A DNA stretch of 64,000 nucleotides from Cyanobacteria bacterium OH_CBrB_359. GTDB lineage: Bacteria > Cyanobacteriota > Vampirovibrionia > Gastranaerophilales > Gastranaerophilaceae. Shown here in pieces: positions 8,072 to 17,786 of the stretch (position 1 is the first letter of the stretch; every line of letters begins with the position of its first letter). Made by a program: the position numbers and the translations under genes. The notes beneath the pieces are model-generated. The model was not told where the DNA came from. It saw nothing but the letters and a program-made list of their open reading frames with translations, and did not search any database. The DNA lies in the NCBI GenBank assembly GCA_023433065.1, contig JAEZET010000003.1:62001-126000 (forward strand). The letters are read 5' to 3'.

Positions 8072-8908
8072 ATGAATGATTCTTTTGTAACCGCCTTAAA
8101 TACCCAGCGTTCTACAACAAACTGGATTGATGCATTGACAGAAAATCTTGCAAATATGTATACTCCGGGATATAGAGAAAGCATGCATACGTTTAAAACA
8201 TTTATGGGAGGTGCAGTTGTTGACGGTTCTTTGAGAAATGTCAGCCAGGGCAAATCAACTCCGGGTACTTCAGATGAAAATCTTTTCTTGGAAGGTACGG
8301 GCTTTTTTGTTATAAGAAATGATAAAGGACGTGTTTCTTATACAAGACTTGGAGAGTTTAAATTTGATTCCGAAGGTGTTTATAGGAGTCCTGACGGTCA
8401 AGCAGTACAAGGCTATATTCTGAATGACAAAGGCGAAATTATGCAGGGAACGAAGCCGGTAGATGCTGATATATATTCAGATACAGCGCTAGACGGTGGC
8501 AGTGTTTCAATTCCTACTACAAATATAAAACTTTGGATTGATCCTGCAAATGGAAAATATCTGGGCAAATATGATGAATTTGAATTTAAAGGCGATGGCA
8601 TTTTGTATGGAAAAGCTGATGGCGGAAAAATAAAAACACCTTTGTATAAAGTTGCCGTTATGAATTTTCATAATCCGCAAGGCTTATTTGAAGTTACTCA
8701 GGGACAATTTATACAGACAGAAGAATCGGGAACCCCAGTTATTGGCAGAGGTGAGATACGAAGCGGTCTTATAGAGATGTCTAATGTTGACTTTAAGGCT
8801 AATTTGACATATTATCAACAGGCTAAAATGCAAATGGAGCTTGCAAATAAACTTATAACAACAAACAAGCAGCTTCTTCAGCAAGCAATTGAATTAATGG
8901 GCAGTTAA
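8072..8908 (+). CDS. Flagellar hook-basal body protein, FlgE/FlgF/FlgG family
   Basis: This 278-residue axial protein of the flagellum has the conserved N-terminal helix ending in 'LTENLANMYTPGYRES'. The central 'LEGTGFFVIRNDKG..SYTRLGEFKFD.EGVYRSPDGQAVQGY' block is typical of FlgE/F/G. The C-terminal helix 'SNVDFKANLTYYQQAKMQMELANK' polymerises with the N-helix. The length is closest to rod proteins FlgF/FlgG, but hook protein FlgE cannot be excluded. It follows the fliK-like gene by six bases and is probably exported by the apparatus that the preceding genes help build. Confidence 0.85.
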   Translation: MNDSFVTALNTQRSTTNWIDALTENLANMYTPGYRESMHTFKTFMGGAVVDGSLRNVSQGKSTPGTSDENLFLEGTGFFVIRNDKGRVSYTRLGEFKFDSEGVYRSPDGQAVQGYILNDKGEIMQGTKPVDADIYSDTALDGGSVSIPTTNIKLWIDPANGKYLGKYDEFEFKGDGILYGKADGGKIKTPLYKVAVMNFHNPQGLFEVTQGQFIQTEESGTPVIGRGEIRSGLIEMSNVDFKANLTYYQQAKMQMELANKLITTNKQLLQQAIELMGS

Positions 8909-9040
8909 TTTTTTCTGATATTCAATGATATATTGTTAAGATAAATTTGCAATCTATTTTATTTCCTTGGATATTTTTATATAATTTTGATATTATAAAA
9001 ATAGATGTTTTTATTAAAGAGGAAGTGAAGGGAATAAGTT

Positions 9041-9589
9041 TTGCTGATTGAAACCAATAGTAATCTTAACGTGAAAGATGAAGTCTTAACTCCTAAAATG
9101 GTCAGAGAAATTTTAAATCTGGATAATAATCAGATAGAAGAATTGTGTAAGCTTGCCGCTGTTAAGCTTAAAAAGGATTCAAAAGGTTTGACATATTTTA
9201 CTAATGATGATGTTGACGTTTTAAAAAATTATTCAGTTAAATCTAAATCATTGCAGTCTAAATTAGCATTATTTCATTCAAAGCAACAAGCTGTTGTTTC
9301 TAAAGAGCAAATTGATAATAATTCTTTCGAGCAGTTGCTTCAATCGTTAAAAAATATTGAAGATGCCGTTACTACAAAAGTTGCATCTATTATGGACGAA
9401 AAACTTGACGGAATTGATGATGTCATAATCGAGCTGATTAGAGCAAAAAGTGAAAATGAAACTATGCGTTATAAAATTAATGAGCTTAATAAAGAAAATT
9501 ATAATTTAAAAAATGAACTTTCTTCTTATAAAAATATTGCAATGAATATTTATATTAAAAAAGCTCCCAGAGATAACCAACTCGATTAG
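9041..9589 (+). CDS. MerR-type HTH plus coiled-coil protein, possibly RacA-like
   Basis: This 182-residue protein has no confident family assignment. Residues about 15-65 ('LTPKMVREILNL' ... 'GLTYFTNDDVDVLKNY') have the layout of a MerR-type winged helix-turn-helix: recognition helix, wing, then 'F...D...L'. Residues about 95-165 form a coiled coil, interrupted near 125 and ending in 'KINELNKENYNLKNELSSYKN'. HTH followed by coiled coil without an effector domain resembles Bacillus RacA and related chromosome- or polarity-associated proteins more than a metal-sensing MerR. The start is a TTG preceded by GAAGGG. It follows the flagellar block after a 132-base gap with no terminator seen, and its 3' end overlaps nagA by four bases. 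Confidence 0.7.
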   Translation: MLIETNSNLNVKDEVLTPKMVREILNLDNNQIEELCKLAAVKLKKDSKGLTYFTNDDVDVLKNYSVKSKSLQSKLALFHSKQQAVVSKEQIDNNSFEQLLQSLKNIEDAVTTKVASIMDEKLDGIDDVIIELIRAKSENETMRYKINELNKENYNLKNELSSYKNIAMNIYIKKAPRDNQLD

Positions 9590-10527
9590 TCAATAAATTC
9601 AGTTTTGACAATATTTAAATTCTCATCCCAATATGTATAAGCATTGTTTTTTATGTTGTGGTAATTCCTTATATTTGTAGTCGTTGCTTCAATTGCTTTA
9701 TTGAAGTCTAAAATATTTTTGGAAACAACATTTTTTATAATGTCATTTAAAAGCATAGTGCTGCCCGCAATTGTCCCATATTTGTTTTTTGCTGTATTAT
9801 TATCGAGGAAAATTTCTTCTCCTGAAAAAGTGATTTTATCCTTTGCACTGTGGGTTATAGGCAGAGCATCACTTATTAGAATAATTTTTTCTATCGGTTT
9901 TAGCTTAAATATAAGTTTTAGTACATCGTCATTTATATGTATGCTGTCAGCAATAACTTCAGTATAAATATTATCATCTATAAGCGCAGAAGTTGCTGTT
10001 GATTGTTTTTTGTGGTTGATGCCATCCATTGCATTAAATAAGTGTGTTACCTGGTCTGCAAAATTAATTTCGCTTGCAAGGGTATGACCTGCCGAAATTT
10101 TTATATTTTTAGATTTTAAATATCCGGATAGCTCATAGTTGTAATCTAATTCAGGTGCAATTGTGACTATTTTAATAATTTTATCTTCAATTTTTTTAAA
10201 ATCATCAATAGTAGGTTTAAGTATATGTTTTGTGTTATGAATACCTTTTTTTTCAGGATTAATGAATGGTCCTTCAAGATGAACTCCAATAATAATCGCA
10301 GAATTTTTAAGATGTTTTTTTTGTGCTGTTTTTATTTCTTGGATCTGTTTTTTTAGATTTTCTGTAGAATCGGTTACTAAAGTCGGAAAAAAAGCGCTTA
10401 TTCCATACTTAGGAAGCTTTTTGGCGAATGAAATAATATCATCCGCACTGCATTTATTAAAATCAATACCAAACCCACCATGAATATGTTGCTCTACTAG
10501 TCCGTTTGTTTTGATTAGTGATTTCAT
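9586..10527 (-). CDS. nagA: N-acetylglucosamine-6-phosphate deacetylase-like amidohydrolase
   Basis: This 313-residue enzyme would hydrolyse GlcNAc-6-phosphate to glucosamine-6-phosphate and acetate. Seen motifs are the metal-binding 'EQHIHGGFG' at the very start, 'GVHLEGPFI' (Glu ligand), 'SAGHT', 'THLFNAM' and the catalytic Asp in 'LISDALP'. The usual family length is about 380, and the N-terminal beta-sandwich strands that precede the HxH motif are missing here. The ATG at 10527 is preferred because GAGG lies five bases before it. A GTG at 10533 overlaps the rpe stop. It is the last gene of the pyrH-to-rpe operon, with no nagB nearby. Confidence 0.85.
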   Translation of the reverse strand: MKSLIKTNGLVEQHIHGGFGIDFNKCSADDIISFAKKLPKYGISAFFPTLVTDSTENLKKQIQEIKTAQKKHLKNSAIIIGVHLEGPFINPEKKGIHNTKHILKPTIDDFKKIEDKIIKIVTIAPELDYNYELSGYLKSKNIKISAGHTLASEINFADQVTHLFNAMDGINHKKQSTATSALIDDNIYTEVIADSIHINDDVLKLIFKLKPIEKIILISDALPITHSAKDKITFSGEEIFLDNNTAKNKYGTIAGSTMLLNDIIKNVVSKNILDFNKAIEATTTNIRNYHNIKNNAYTYWDENLNIVKTEFID

Positions 10528-10529
10528 TT

Positions 10530-11171
10530 TCACCTCAATGATTCTATTGCTGTTTTTATATCTCTGCTTTTGAATATATAATTACCAGCAACGAGAGCAT
10601 TGGCTCCATATGCCTTACATATAGCAGCAGTTTCGGAATTTATTCCTCCATCTACCTCTATTATTAGCTCTGAGTGTCCGTATTTTTTTAAATATTGAAT
10701 TTTTTTTGCGACATCAGGCATAAACGATTGCCCTCCAAAACCAGGTTCAACTGTCATTACGAGCACTAGATCAATATGTTCTAAATATTCTTTAATATGT
10801 TCCACAGGTGTTTTAGGTTTAATAGAAAGCCCTGCAAGAATATTTAATTTTTTTATTTTTGTTATCATCTCCATTGTATATTCATTTGTTGCTTCAAAAT
10901 GGATTGTAATTATATCAGAGCCTGCTTCAGCGAATGAGTTTATGTATTTATGGGGGTTAGAAATCATTAAATGAACATCAAGCGGAATTGAGGTGACTTT
11001 TTTTAAAGCTCTTACAACAGGTGCTCCTATTGTGATATTTGGTACAAAATGTCCGTCCATAACATCAACATGAATCCAGTCAGCACCGGCTGTTTGAAGT
11101 TTTTCAATGTCAGTTTGTAAATTAGCGAAATCAGCCGAGAGAATTGAAGGTGCAATTATTGTTTTTTGCAT
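10530..11171 (-). CDS. rpe: Ribulose-phosphate 3-epimerase
   Basis: This 213-residue TIM-barrel enzyme interconverts ribulose-5-phosphate and xylulose-5-phosphate in the pentose phosphate pathway. The family signature is complete: 'APSILSADFANL', 'HVDVMDGHFVPNITIG' with the metal-binding His and Asp, 'DVHLMI', 'MTVEPGFGGQSF' and 'EVDGGIN'. Length is normal. It sits two bases downstream of rnc and runs into nagA, all in one direction. Confidence 0.96.
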   Translation of the reverse strand: MQKTIIAPSILSADFANLQTDIEKLQTAGADWIHVDVMDGHFVPNITIGAPVVRALKKVTSIPLDVHLMISNPHKYINSFAEAGSDIITIHFEATNEYTMEMITKIKKLNILAGLSIKPKTPVEHIKEYLEHIDLVLVMTVEPGFGGQSFMPDVAKKIQYLKKYGHSELIIEVDGGINSETAAICKAYGANALVAGNYIFKSRDIKTAIESLR

Positions 11172-11173
11172 TT

Positions 11174-11890
11174 TTATTCCTTTACTAATCCTAATTTTTT
11201 TACAGCGCTCATCGCTGCGTTTTGTTCAGCTTCTTTTTTTGATTTTCCTGAACCTTTACCCATAATTATATTTTTATATTTTACTTCTATTTCATAAGAT
11301 TTGTCATGTGCTTTACCTGATTCTTTTTTTACAATATATTCAGGCAATTCTTTACTTTTAGCTTGTGTATATTCTTGCAGTAAAGCTTTTGCATTGTAGA
11401 ATTTTATATTTTTTTCTATTTCATCAATGTATTTAGAATAGAGGCTGTCTAATAAAGTGTATGTTTCGTTAAATATTTTATCCTCGTAAAAGGCTCCAAG
11501 AAGTGCCTCGAATGCGCATGCTAGTATTGATTTTCTTTTTCTTCCGCCGGTTTTTTCTTCCTGAATACCGAGATTGATATATTCTTCAAGTGAAATATCC
11601 AGCGCCAGTTTAGATATGAAGTTATCACTCACCAGATATGCTCTGATTTTAGTGAGTTCCCCTTCATTGTAGTCTGGAAATTTGTCATAAAGATATTTAC
11701 TAGTGTGAATTTTTAAAACAGAATCTCCTAAAAACTCAAGCCGTTCATAATCTTGAATATTATTTATATTGTTTTCAAAAATATAAGAACTGTGAGTTAA
11801 AGCTTGATTTATTAATTGGTAATTTTTGGATTTTATGCCCAGAAGCTTTAGTAATTCTTTAATTTGTTTAATTCTAGAATCCGATAACAT
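11174..11890 (-). CDS. rnc: Ribonuclease III
   Basis: This 238-residue double-strand-specific endoribonuclease processes rRNA and structured mRNAs. The catalytic signature 'ERLEFLGDSVL' is at 49-59, and 'ACAFEALLGAFYED' supplies the second acidic cluster. The C-terminal double-stranded RNA-binding domain occupies about 165-236 with 'GSGKSKKEAEQNAA'. The ATG at 11890 has AAGG six bases upstream and overlaps the end of cdsA by 17 bases. Confidence 0.96.
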   Translation of the reverse strand: MLSDSRIKQIKELLKLLGIKSKNYQLINQALTHSSYIFENNINNIQDYERLEFLGDSVLKIHTSKYLYDKFPDYNEGELTKIRAYLVSDNFISKLALDISLEEYINLGIQEEKTGGRKRKSILACAFEALLGAFYEDKIFNETYTLLDSLYSKYIDEIEKNIKFYNAKALLQEYTQAKSKELPEYIVKKESGKAHDKSYEIEVKYKNIIMGKGSGKSKKEAEQNAAMSAVKKLGLVKE

Positions 11891-12779
11891 CTAAAACCTT
11901 TTTTATCGAAGTTATAAAATCATTAAATGAATAATTTGTAATGACAAAATATTTTAAATAATAATAGGCAATAGGTGCACTAAATAAGTAACTATCAACC
12001 CTATCCAAAAATCCTCCATGCCCGGGAAGAGAGTTGCCTGAATCTTTAACGCCTGCATCTCTTTTTATTAAAGATTCGGATAAATCGCCGAGTTGAGCGA
12101 ATATTGTAATTAATAGCCCGAGTATAGCAGAGTGTATAACTCCTATATTTATTGCGGAACCTATAGCTATTGAAGTTATTAGAGCACATATAGCCCCTGC
12201 AATAGAACCCTCAACAGATTTTTTGGGACTTATAATCGTTGCCAGCTTGTGCTTTCCGTATTTTGTGCCAAAATAATATGCACCGGTATCAGTTGCAAGT
12301 ATTACAAAAAATAGTAATATTAAAAAATTCATTCCATCATTTAAATACCCGTCAAAGAGATTGTACCCCGAAGTATTTATTTGTCTTATGAGTATAATAT
12401 ACCCTGGAAGCCAGCAAAACATAAAGCCTAAAATTGTAGTAGCAACATTTGCTATATATGGCTGTCTGCCTTTAAATAAAACTGCAAGAAAAGATATAAT
12501 TACCCCCGTAACCAATATTATAGGTATAAAATCATTAGCGCCCAAGGATATTATAATTAACATAACAACAGCAATGGTTATAATAACATTGAAAAACGGA
12601 AAAAATCCTTTATTTTTTAGAATTTCGACATACTCTTTTGAACCCATATAAACGAATGCAAGTACTAAAAGTAATAAAGGTAATCCGCCTTTAACTACGC
12701 AGAAAAACACTACTGATGCTACAATTAGTCCTGTTAATAATCTTTTTTTATTGCTTTTTAGTGAATTAATAACGCTCAC
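11874..12779 (-). CDS. cdsA: Phosphatidate cytidylyltransferase
   Basis: CdsA makes CDP-diacylglycerol from phosphatidic acid and CTP, the branch point of phospholipid synthesis in the inner membrane. The 301-residue protein has about eight hydrophobic helices and the C-terminal family signature 'KRDAGVKDSGNSLPGHGG' followed by 'LDRVDS'. The start is GTG, abutting the frr stop. Translation is probably coupled, since no strong ribosome site is close. Order frr-cdsA is conserved in many bacteria, although uppS and dxr are absent here. Confidence 0.94.
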   Translation of the reverse strand: MSVINSLKSNKKRLLTGLIVASVVFFCVVKGGLPLLLLVLAFVYMGSKEYVEILKNKGFFPFFNVIITIAVVMLIIISLGANDFIPIILVTGVIISFLAVLFKGRQPYIANVATTILGFMFCWLPGYIILIRQINTSGYNLFDGYLNDGMNFLILLFFVILATDTGAYYFGTKYGKHKLATIISPKKSVEGSIAGAICALITSIAIGSAINIGVIHSAILGLLITIFAQLGDLSESLIKRDAGVKDSGNSLPGHGGFLDRVDSYLFSAPIAYYYLKYFVITNYSFNDFITSIKKVLDVIGF

Positions 12780-13340
12780 TTAAACTGTCAAAACCTCTTT
12801 TTCTTTTTCTATAGTGATGTCCTCGATGATTTTTATGTATCTGTCAGTTAATTTTTGGATTTCATTTTGGTTGTCTTTAATGGTATCTTCGGGAATATTC
12901 TCTGATTTTTCAAGTTTTTTAAGGTCATCAGTCATATCTCTTCTAATATTTCTTATTGCAACTTTTGCTTCTTCAGCAAGTTTTTTGACTTCTTTGGTAA
13001 TTTCTTTTCTTCTTTCTTCCGTTAATGGCGGAAATGCAAGCCTCAATACTATTCCGTCACTGTTTGGTGTAATTCCCATTTCTGCTTTAATCAGGGCCTT
13101 TTCAATTTCTTTTATTATTGACTTGTCATAAGGTGAAATCACAAGTGTAGTACCGTCCTGAACCGAGACTTGAGACATTTGTCTTAAAGGAGTGGGGGCT
13201 CCATAATAGTCAACAGTTACTTTATCAAGAATTAATGGATTTGCCCGACCTGTCCTTATACCGGCAAATTCTTTTTTAAGCTGGTTAATTGTTTTTTCCA
13301 TTTTTTCTTCGCCAAACAAAAATAATTCATCAATCGGCAT
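12780..13340 (-). CDS. frr: Ribosome recycling factor
   Basis: This 186-residue factor acts with EF-G to split ribosomes after termination. It shows 'EFAGIRTGRANPLIL', 'VDYYGAPTPLRQMSQVSVQD' and the terminal helical 'VAIRNIRRDMTDDLKKLEK' block. The length is standard. A near-perfect AGGAGG five bases before the ATG overlaps the last codons and stop of pyrH, a tight coupling often seen in the pyrH-frr pair. Confidence 0.97.
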   Translation of the reverse strand: MPIDELFLFGEEKMEKTINQLKKEFAGIRTGRANPLILDKVTVDYYGAPTPLRQMSQVSVQDGTTLVISPYDKSIIKEIEKALIKAEMGITPNSDGIVLRLAFPPLTEERRKEITKEVKKLAEEAKVAIRNIRRDMTDDLKKLEKSENIPEDTIKDNQNEIQKLTDRYIKIIEDITIEKEKEVLTV

Positions 13341-13341
13341 T

Positions 13342-14067
13342 TTATCCTCCTACAAAAGTTCCTATTTTTTCATTATGTAAAATCTTCATAATACTGCCTT
13401 TAGCGGCAAAATCAAAAACAATAATCGGTATATTATTTTGTTTGCATAATGCGCATGAGGCTGTATCCATTACTTTAAGCCCTTTTATGATTATGTCATC
13501 ATAGCTTACGTTTTCATATTTTTTAGCATTGGCATTAAGTCGGGGGTCATCAGAATAAACTCCGTCAACTCCATTTTTGGCCATAAGCATAACTTCGGCA
13601 TCAATTTCAGAAGCTCTTAAAGCAGCTGCAGTGTCTGTCGTGAAGAATGGATTGCCTGTTCCTGCCGCGAATATAACCACTCTTCCTTTTTCAAGGTGTC
13701 TTATTGCTTTAAACCTTATATAAGGCTCTGCTATTTTATCCATATCTATTGCAGATTGAACCCTGCAAGAAACAGCCAGTTTCCTAAGAGCGCTTTGAAG
13801 AGCTATAGCGTTCATTACTGTTGCAAGCATGCCTACATAATCACCTGAGGCTTGATCCATGCCATATTTGGCACTATTTTTCATGCCTCTAAAAATATTT
13901 CCTCCGCCAACTACGACTGCAATTTGAGCACCTTCGTCATGAGCTGCTTTAATTTCTCTTGCAATCATCTCTACAGGTCTTTGATCAATACCGAACTCTT
14001 GTTCTCCCAAAAGGGCTTCTCCACTTATTTTTAAAAGAATCCGCTTATATTTCAAATTATTTCCCAT
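13342..14067 (-). CDS. pyrH: UMP kinase
   Basis: This 241-residue bacterial UMP kinase of the amino acid kinase fold phosphorylates UMP to UDP. Motifs include 'RILLKISGEALLG', 'VVGGGNIFRG', 'MDQASGDYVGMLATVMNA', 'FAAGTGNPFFTTDTAAALRA' and 'KNGVDGVYSDDPR'. It heads the pyrH-frr-cdsA-rnc-rpe-nagA operon. The more common upstream partners rpsB and tsf are not adjacent. AGGA lies eight bases before the ATG. Confidence 0.97.
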   Translation of the reverse strand: MGNNLKYKRILLKISGEALLGEQEFGIDQRPVEMIAREIKAAHDEGAQIAVVVGGGNIFRGMKNSAKYGMDQASGDYVGMLATVMNAIALQSALRKLAVSCRVQSAIDMDKIAEPYIRFKAIRHLEKGRVVIFAAGTGNPFFTTDTAAALRASEIDAEVMLMAKNGVDGVYSDDPRLNANAKKYENVSYDDIIIKGLKVMDTASCALCKQNNIPIIVFDFAAKGSIMKILHNEKIGTFVGG

Positions 14068-14129
14068 TTTACTATCCTATCAAACTCCTGCTTCTATTAT
14101 ACTAAAAATTTAGCTTATTAAAAAAGAAG

Positions 14130-14699
14130 TTATATTTTCTTAATAAGTTTTGCCACATTATTCGAGAATTTTCTCACTGTTTCTATGCCTTCAGTATCGT
14201 TTAAAGCTTCACCTTCATTTTTTGCAAAGATTATATTCCAGTAAGTTGAACCGGGGACTATCATTTCATTAATAAAATAAAACATTAAAAGTTCAGTATA
14301 GGTGAAAGTATGCCCGCCTCTTCTTCCGACAGCAATAGGACCGCCTACCATCCAAGATAAGAAGCTTTCCTCTTCTTTTCTGGCTACATACCCTATTCTC
14401 TGCAATGCGGCCATTAAATCGCCTCTTGCCGTTCCAAAATAAACAGGAGATGCAACAATAAAACCTTTTGCAGTTCTTAATTCACTTATAATTTCATTTA
14501 CACCGTCATCATTGAAGACACATCTTTTTAGTTCTTTACACATTTGGCAAGCAACGCAAGACCTAATATGCTTCCCTCTGAGAGTCATAATTTTAGCTTC
14601 AAGTCCCTGGCTTTCAATTACCTGTTTGCACTCATTTAAGACTAATTCACAGTTTGAACCTTTTCTGGGGCTTGCTGATAATAAAATTACTTTCTCCAT
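14130..14699 (-). CDS. Flavodoxin-fold NAD(P)H-dependent FMN reductase family protein
   Basis: This 189-residue protein of the NADPH-dependent FMN reductase (iron-sulfur flavoprotein-like) family starts with 'KVILLSASPRKGSNC', the phosphate-binding loop for FMN. It continues with 'SPVYFGTARGDLMAALQR' and 'GGPIAVGRRGGHTFTYTELL'. Residues in 'SCVACQMCKELKRC' supply a cysteine cluster like the CxxCxxC of iron-sulfur flavoproteins that bind 4Fe-4S, so electron transfer is plausible. The ATG at 14699 is chosen over 14738 because AAGGAG stands six bases before it. The substrate is unknown. Confidence 0.82.
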   Translation of the reverse strand: MEKVILLSASPRKGSNCELVLNECKQVIESQGLEAKIMTLRGKHIRSCVACQMCKELKRCVFNDDGVNEIISELRTAKGFIVASPVYFGTARGDLMAALQRIGYVARKEEESFLSWMVGGPIAVGRRGGHTFTYTELLMFYFINEMIVPGSTYWNIIFAKNEGEALNDTEGIETVRKFSNNVAKLIKKI

Positions 14700-14727
14700 T
14701 ATGTGCTCCTTATTTAAGTCCTCAAAT

Positions 14728-14766
14728 AATAATAGCACACAATTTATTAAATCATGTGCTATTATT
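14728..14766 (-). terminator. Perfect 12-bp hairpin downstream of rpoD
   Basis: Arms AATAATAGCACA (14728-14739) and TGTGCTATTATT (14755-14766) pair perfectly around a 15-base loop. On the minus strand the hairpin follows the rpoD stop by about 18 bases and ends in a U-rich but not uniform tract. It probably limits read-through from rpoD into the flavoprotein gene. Confidence 0.45.
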
Positions 14767-14784
14767 CGATACTTTGAAAATTAT

Positions 14785-15903
14785 TTAAACCTCAATATAT
14801 TCTTTTAATCTTTTGCTTCTATTTGGATGTCTTAATTTCCTTAGAGCTTTAGCTTCTATCTGTCTGATACGTTCTCTGGTGACACCAAAGAGTTGTCCGA
14901 CTTCTTCTAAAGTTCTTTGTCTTCCATCATCCATTCCGAATCTTAAACGAAGAACATCTCTTTCTCTTGGCGATAGCCCTGAGAGAACTTCTGCAAGGTC
15001 TTCTCTTAAAAGCTCTTGAGCAACTGTTTTAACAGGTGCATCAGCATCTTTATCTTCAATAAAGTCACCAAGTCTTGAGTCTTCTTCTTTTCCGATAGGA
15101 GTTTCAAGCGATAAAGGCTCTTGTGCTACTTTTATAATTTCTCTTAGTTTACTTATAGATATATTCATTTCTGTAGCCAACTCTTCTTCGGTCGGTTTTC
15201 TGGAAAGGTCTTGTGCTAATTTTCTAGTTACTTTTTTTAATTTATTTATGGTTTCTACCATGTGAACAGGTATTCTTATAGTTCTTGCCTGATCCGCAAT
15301 CGCTCTTGTAATAGCCTGTCTGATCCACCATGTGGCATAAGTCGAGAACTTATATCCGCGTTCGTGGTCAAATTTTTCAGCTGCTCTTATTAATCCCAAG
15401 TTTCCTTCTTGAATAAGGTCTAAGAACAACATGCCTCTGCCGACATATTTTTTTGCAATGCTGACAACAAGTCTCAAGTTCGCTTGAACAAGTTTTCTTT
15501 TAGCAATTGCACCGATATTTCCGCCTTGAATAATTTTTCTGGCAAGGTCTATTTCCTGATCAGCCGTAAGAAGTTTAATTCTTCCTATTTCTCTTAGGTA
15601 CATTCTTACAGGGTCATCAATAGAAATACCTCTCGGAAGAAGGATACCATCTGCTTCTGCTTCTGTTTCTGTTTCTGTATCGGTTTCTTCCATTATTTCA
15701 CCAGAAAACAAATCTTCATGTTCCATTGATTCAATAATTTTAGAACGTTCGCTACCTATTATTACATCTAAATTATCTGATGAAATTGATTCTGTTTCTG
15801 TTAAAATTGCTCCGGCTGTTGTTTCAGAAGTGGCTTCAGTTAAATCGTTATCTTCGTCTAATACCCCTACAACTGACATTTCTGAAATTCTTTTTCTGCT
15901 CAT
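14785..15903 (-). CDS. rpoD: RNA polymerase primary sigma factor (RpoD/SigA)
   Basis: This 372-residue group 1 sigma-70 factor starts with an acidic, Thr/Glu-rich N-terminal region (about 1-85). Region 1.2 follows ('[17 protein letters not shown]'), then regions 2.1-2.4 with '[15 protein letters not shown]' and '[12 protein letters not shown]', region 3, and region 4.2 '[28 protein letters not shown]'. '[18 protein letters not shown]' is reminiscent of cyanobacterial SigA. Region 1.1 is short compared with E. coli RpoD. The ATG at 15903 has GGAGA six bases before it and overlaps the dnaG stop as ATGA. A longer frame starting at 15960 lies inside dnaG and is less likely. Confidence 0.95.
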   Translation of the reverse strand: MSRKRISEMSVVGVLDEDNDLTEATSETTAGAILTETESISSDNLDVIIGSERSKIIESMEHEDLFSGEIMEETDTETETEAEADGILLPRGISIDDPVRMYLREIGRIKLLTADQEIDLARKIIQGGNIGAIAKRKLVQANLRLVVSIAKKYVGRGMLFLDLIQEGNLGLIRAAEKFDHERGYKFSTYATWWIRQAITRAIADQARTIRIPVHMVETINKLKKVTRKLAQDLSRKPTEEELATEMNISISKLREIIKVAQEPLSLETPIGKEEDSRLGDFIEDKDADAPVKTVAQELLREDLAEVLSGLSPRERDVLRLRFGMDDGRQRTLEEVGQLFGVTRERIRQIEAKALRKLRHPNRSKRLKEYIEV

Positions 15904-17786
15904 GTATTGTCTCCAGTCTTTAGTTTCTGTTTGATTTTTTCTCTTAGTTGCATTTGACAATGAATTGATTCCAATTCATCATTATTGACCTCTTTATATT
16001 TCATTCTGAGTTGTTTTTTTTCTTCTTCTGAATGAAATTGCTCAATATTTCGAATATTTTCATATATGCTAGCTTTAAAATCTTTTTCTGATAAGTTTTT
16101 GAAGCTATCCGACAAATATATCAAATCCGTTATAATTTCTTTTAAATCATTATCCTCAATGAAGTGTGTATACAGGGCATCAATTAATTCCCCTACATTA
16201 TTCATCCTACATATCAATTTGTCAATTGTATTTTTGAGAATATTTAACTTTTTATTATCAAATTTTACGTTCTTAATTATATTTGAAAGAGTATCGAAGT
16301 CCAAATGACTTTCAGGTATTAAATAAAGACTCAATAAATTTTTTTGCGCCTTTTCTGAAATATTTAAAGTTTTTGTTACAATCAAACTAGTTTCTTGAAC
16401 GTTTGTTGCTTCTAACGATTCTATCTTCCCAATCTCCTTTGATAACGCCGCTTCATCCACATTAAGCCGATTTGCAACGAGCTTTATATATTCATTTTGA
16501 ACTATATTATTTTTTATTTCCTCAAGTAGCGGAATGATTTTTCTAACCAGCTTTACTTTATCTGTAGGAGATAAGTCATTTGTTTTTTCTTTTAAAACCT
16601 GGTTCAATTGAAAGTCTATCAATAAAGGTGCTGATTTTATATGCTCCTTATAAGCGTCGATTCCGAATTCTCTTATATATTCATCAGGGTCTTTCCCTTG
16701 CGGAGGTGTAACTACACGGATTTCACAGGCATATTTATCATCTCTCATTGAAGAAAAATTTTCATCAAACTGTTTTATATTTCCTAACCCTTCAAAGGCT
16801 TCTTTAATTATGTTTGCACCTCTTTCAGTTGCTTTTATTCCGGCAGAATCAGTATCAAATGCAAGATAGATTTTTCTTGACTGGCTGTATTTTGAAATAA
16901 GTCTTACATGATCTGATGTAAGGGAGGTTCCGCATGAAGCGACGCAGTTTTTAAGTCCTGCTGCTTGAGCCGATATAACGTCAAAGTAACCTTCCATAAT
17001 AATAGTAGCATCATCTTGCTGTATGGATTCTTTAGCAATATGAATTCCGTATAGTATACGGCTTTTGTTATATAAAATTGTGTCGGGGGAATTAAGGTAC
17101 TTTGGGTTTTGACCTTCTTCCAATGCCCTTGCCCCAAAGGCTACAATTACATTGTTTTCATCAAGGACAGGAATAATTATTCTTCCTCTGAATCTGTCAA
17201 TATAACCTTTTTCTCTTTCTCTTTTAATAATAAGTCCGGCAGCTTCAAGTGTTTCTTCATTAATTTTGTTATTGAAGTGTTTCTGAAGTGAATCAAAAGT
17301 CTTTTGCGAATAGCCTATCTTGTACTCTTTAATAATATCTTCTGTGATTCCTCTATTTGTAAGATATTCAAGTGCTTTTTCGGCTTCCGGTAATTCAAGT
17401 AAGTTATTTAGGTAAAAATCTGCAGTTTGTATCATGGCATCTTTCATTTTTTGTTTTTTATCTGCATAATCTTTACTGTTTGAATAAGTGTTTGGGAGCT
17501 CGATTCCGAATGATTCAGCCAATTCTTTTATTACTTCATTAAAAGATTGTCCGTTGATTTTCATTAAAAAGCTTATTGCATCGCCACCCTCTCCGCAGCC
17601 AAAGCATTTATAGATACCTTTTTGCGGGTTTACAGAGAATGAGGGTGTTTTTTCTTTATGGAAAGGGCAGCATCCCCAATAATTAGAACCTGATTTTTTA
17701 AGCACAACACGGTTTTGGACTACATCTAGTATATCCAGTCTGTTTTTTATTTCTTCTATTACGTCACCGTAAGTTCTTTCTGTCAT
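15900..17786 (-). CDS. dnaG: DNA primase
   Basis: This 628-residue primase makes RNA primers at the replication fork. The N-terminal zinc finger is complete ('[12 protein letters not shown]' about 40-51, '[10 protein letters not shown]' about 60-69). The TOPRIM core shows '[10 protein letters not shown]' (catalytic Glu) and '[17 protein letters not shown]' (DxD). The C-terminal 180 residues form the helical DnaB-interacting region. It follows dgt with a one-base TAATG overlap and is followed by rpoD, a version of the macromolecular synthesis operon with dgt in place of rpsU. Confidence 0.96.
   Translation of the reverse strand: MTERTYGDVIEEIKNRLDILDVVQNRVVLKKSGSNYWGCCPFHKEKTPSFSVNPQKGIYKCFGCGEGGDAISFLMKINGQSFNEVIKELAESFGIELPNTYSNSKDYADKKQKMKDAMIQTADFYLNNLLELPEAEKALEYLTNRGITEDIIKEYKIGYSQKTFDSLQKHFNNKINEETLEAAGLIIKREREKGYIDRFRGRIIIPVLDENNVIVAFGARALEEGQNPKYLNSPDTILYNKSRILYGIHIAKESIQQDDATIIMEGYFDVISAQAAGLKNCVASCGTSLTSDHVRLISKYSQSRKIYLAFDTDSAGIKATERGANIIKEAFEGLGNIKQFDENFSSMRDDKYACEIRVVTPPQGKDPDEYIREFGIDAYKEHIKSAPLLIDFQLNQVLKEKTNDLSPTDKVKLVRKIIPLLEEIKNNIVQNEYIKLVANRLNVDEAALSKEIGKIESLEATNVQETSLIVTKTLNISEKAQKNLLSLYLIPESHLDFDTLSNIIKNVKFDNKKLNILKNTIDKLICRMNNVGELIDALYTHFIEDNDLKEIITDLIYLSDSFKNLSEKDFKASIYENIRNIEQFHSEEEKKQLRMKYKEVNNDELESIHCQMQLREKIKQKLKTGDNT

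Noticed and set aside
15904..15960. 19-residue N-terminal extension of RpoD
   Set aside because: It lies entirely within the end of dnaG, and the ATG at 15903 has a clear ribosome site and an ATGA junction with dnaG.
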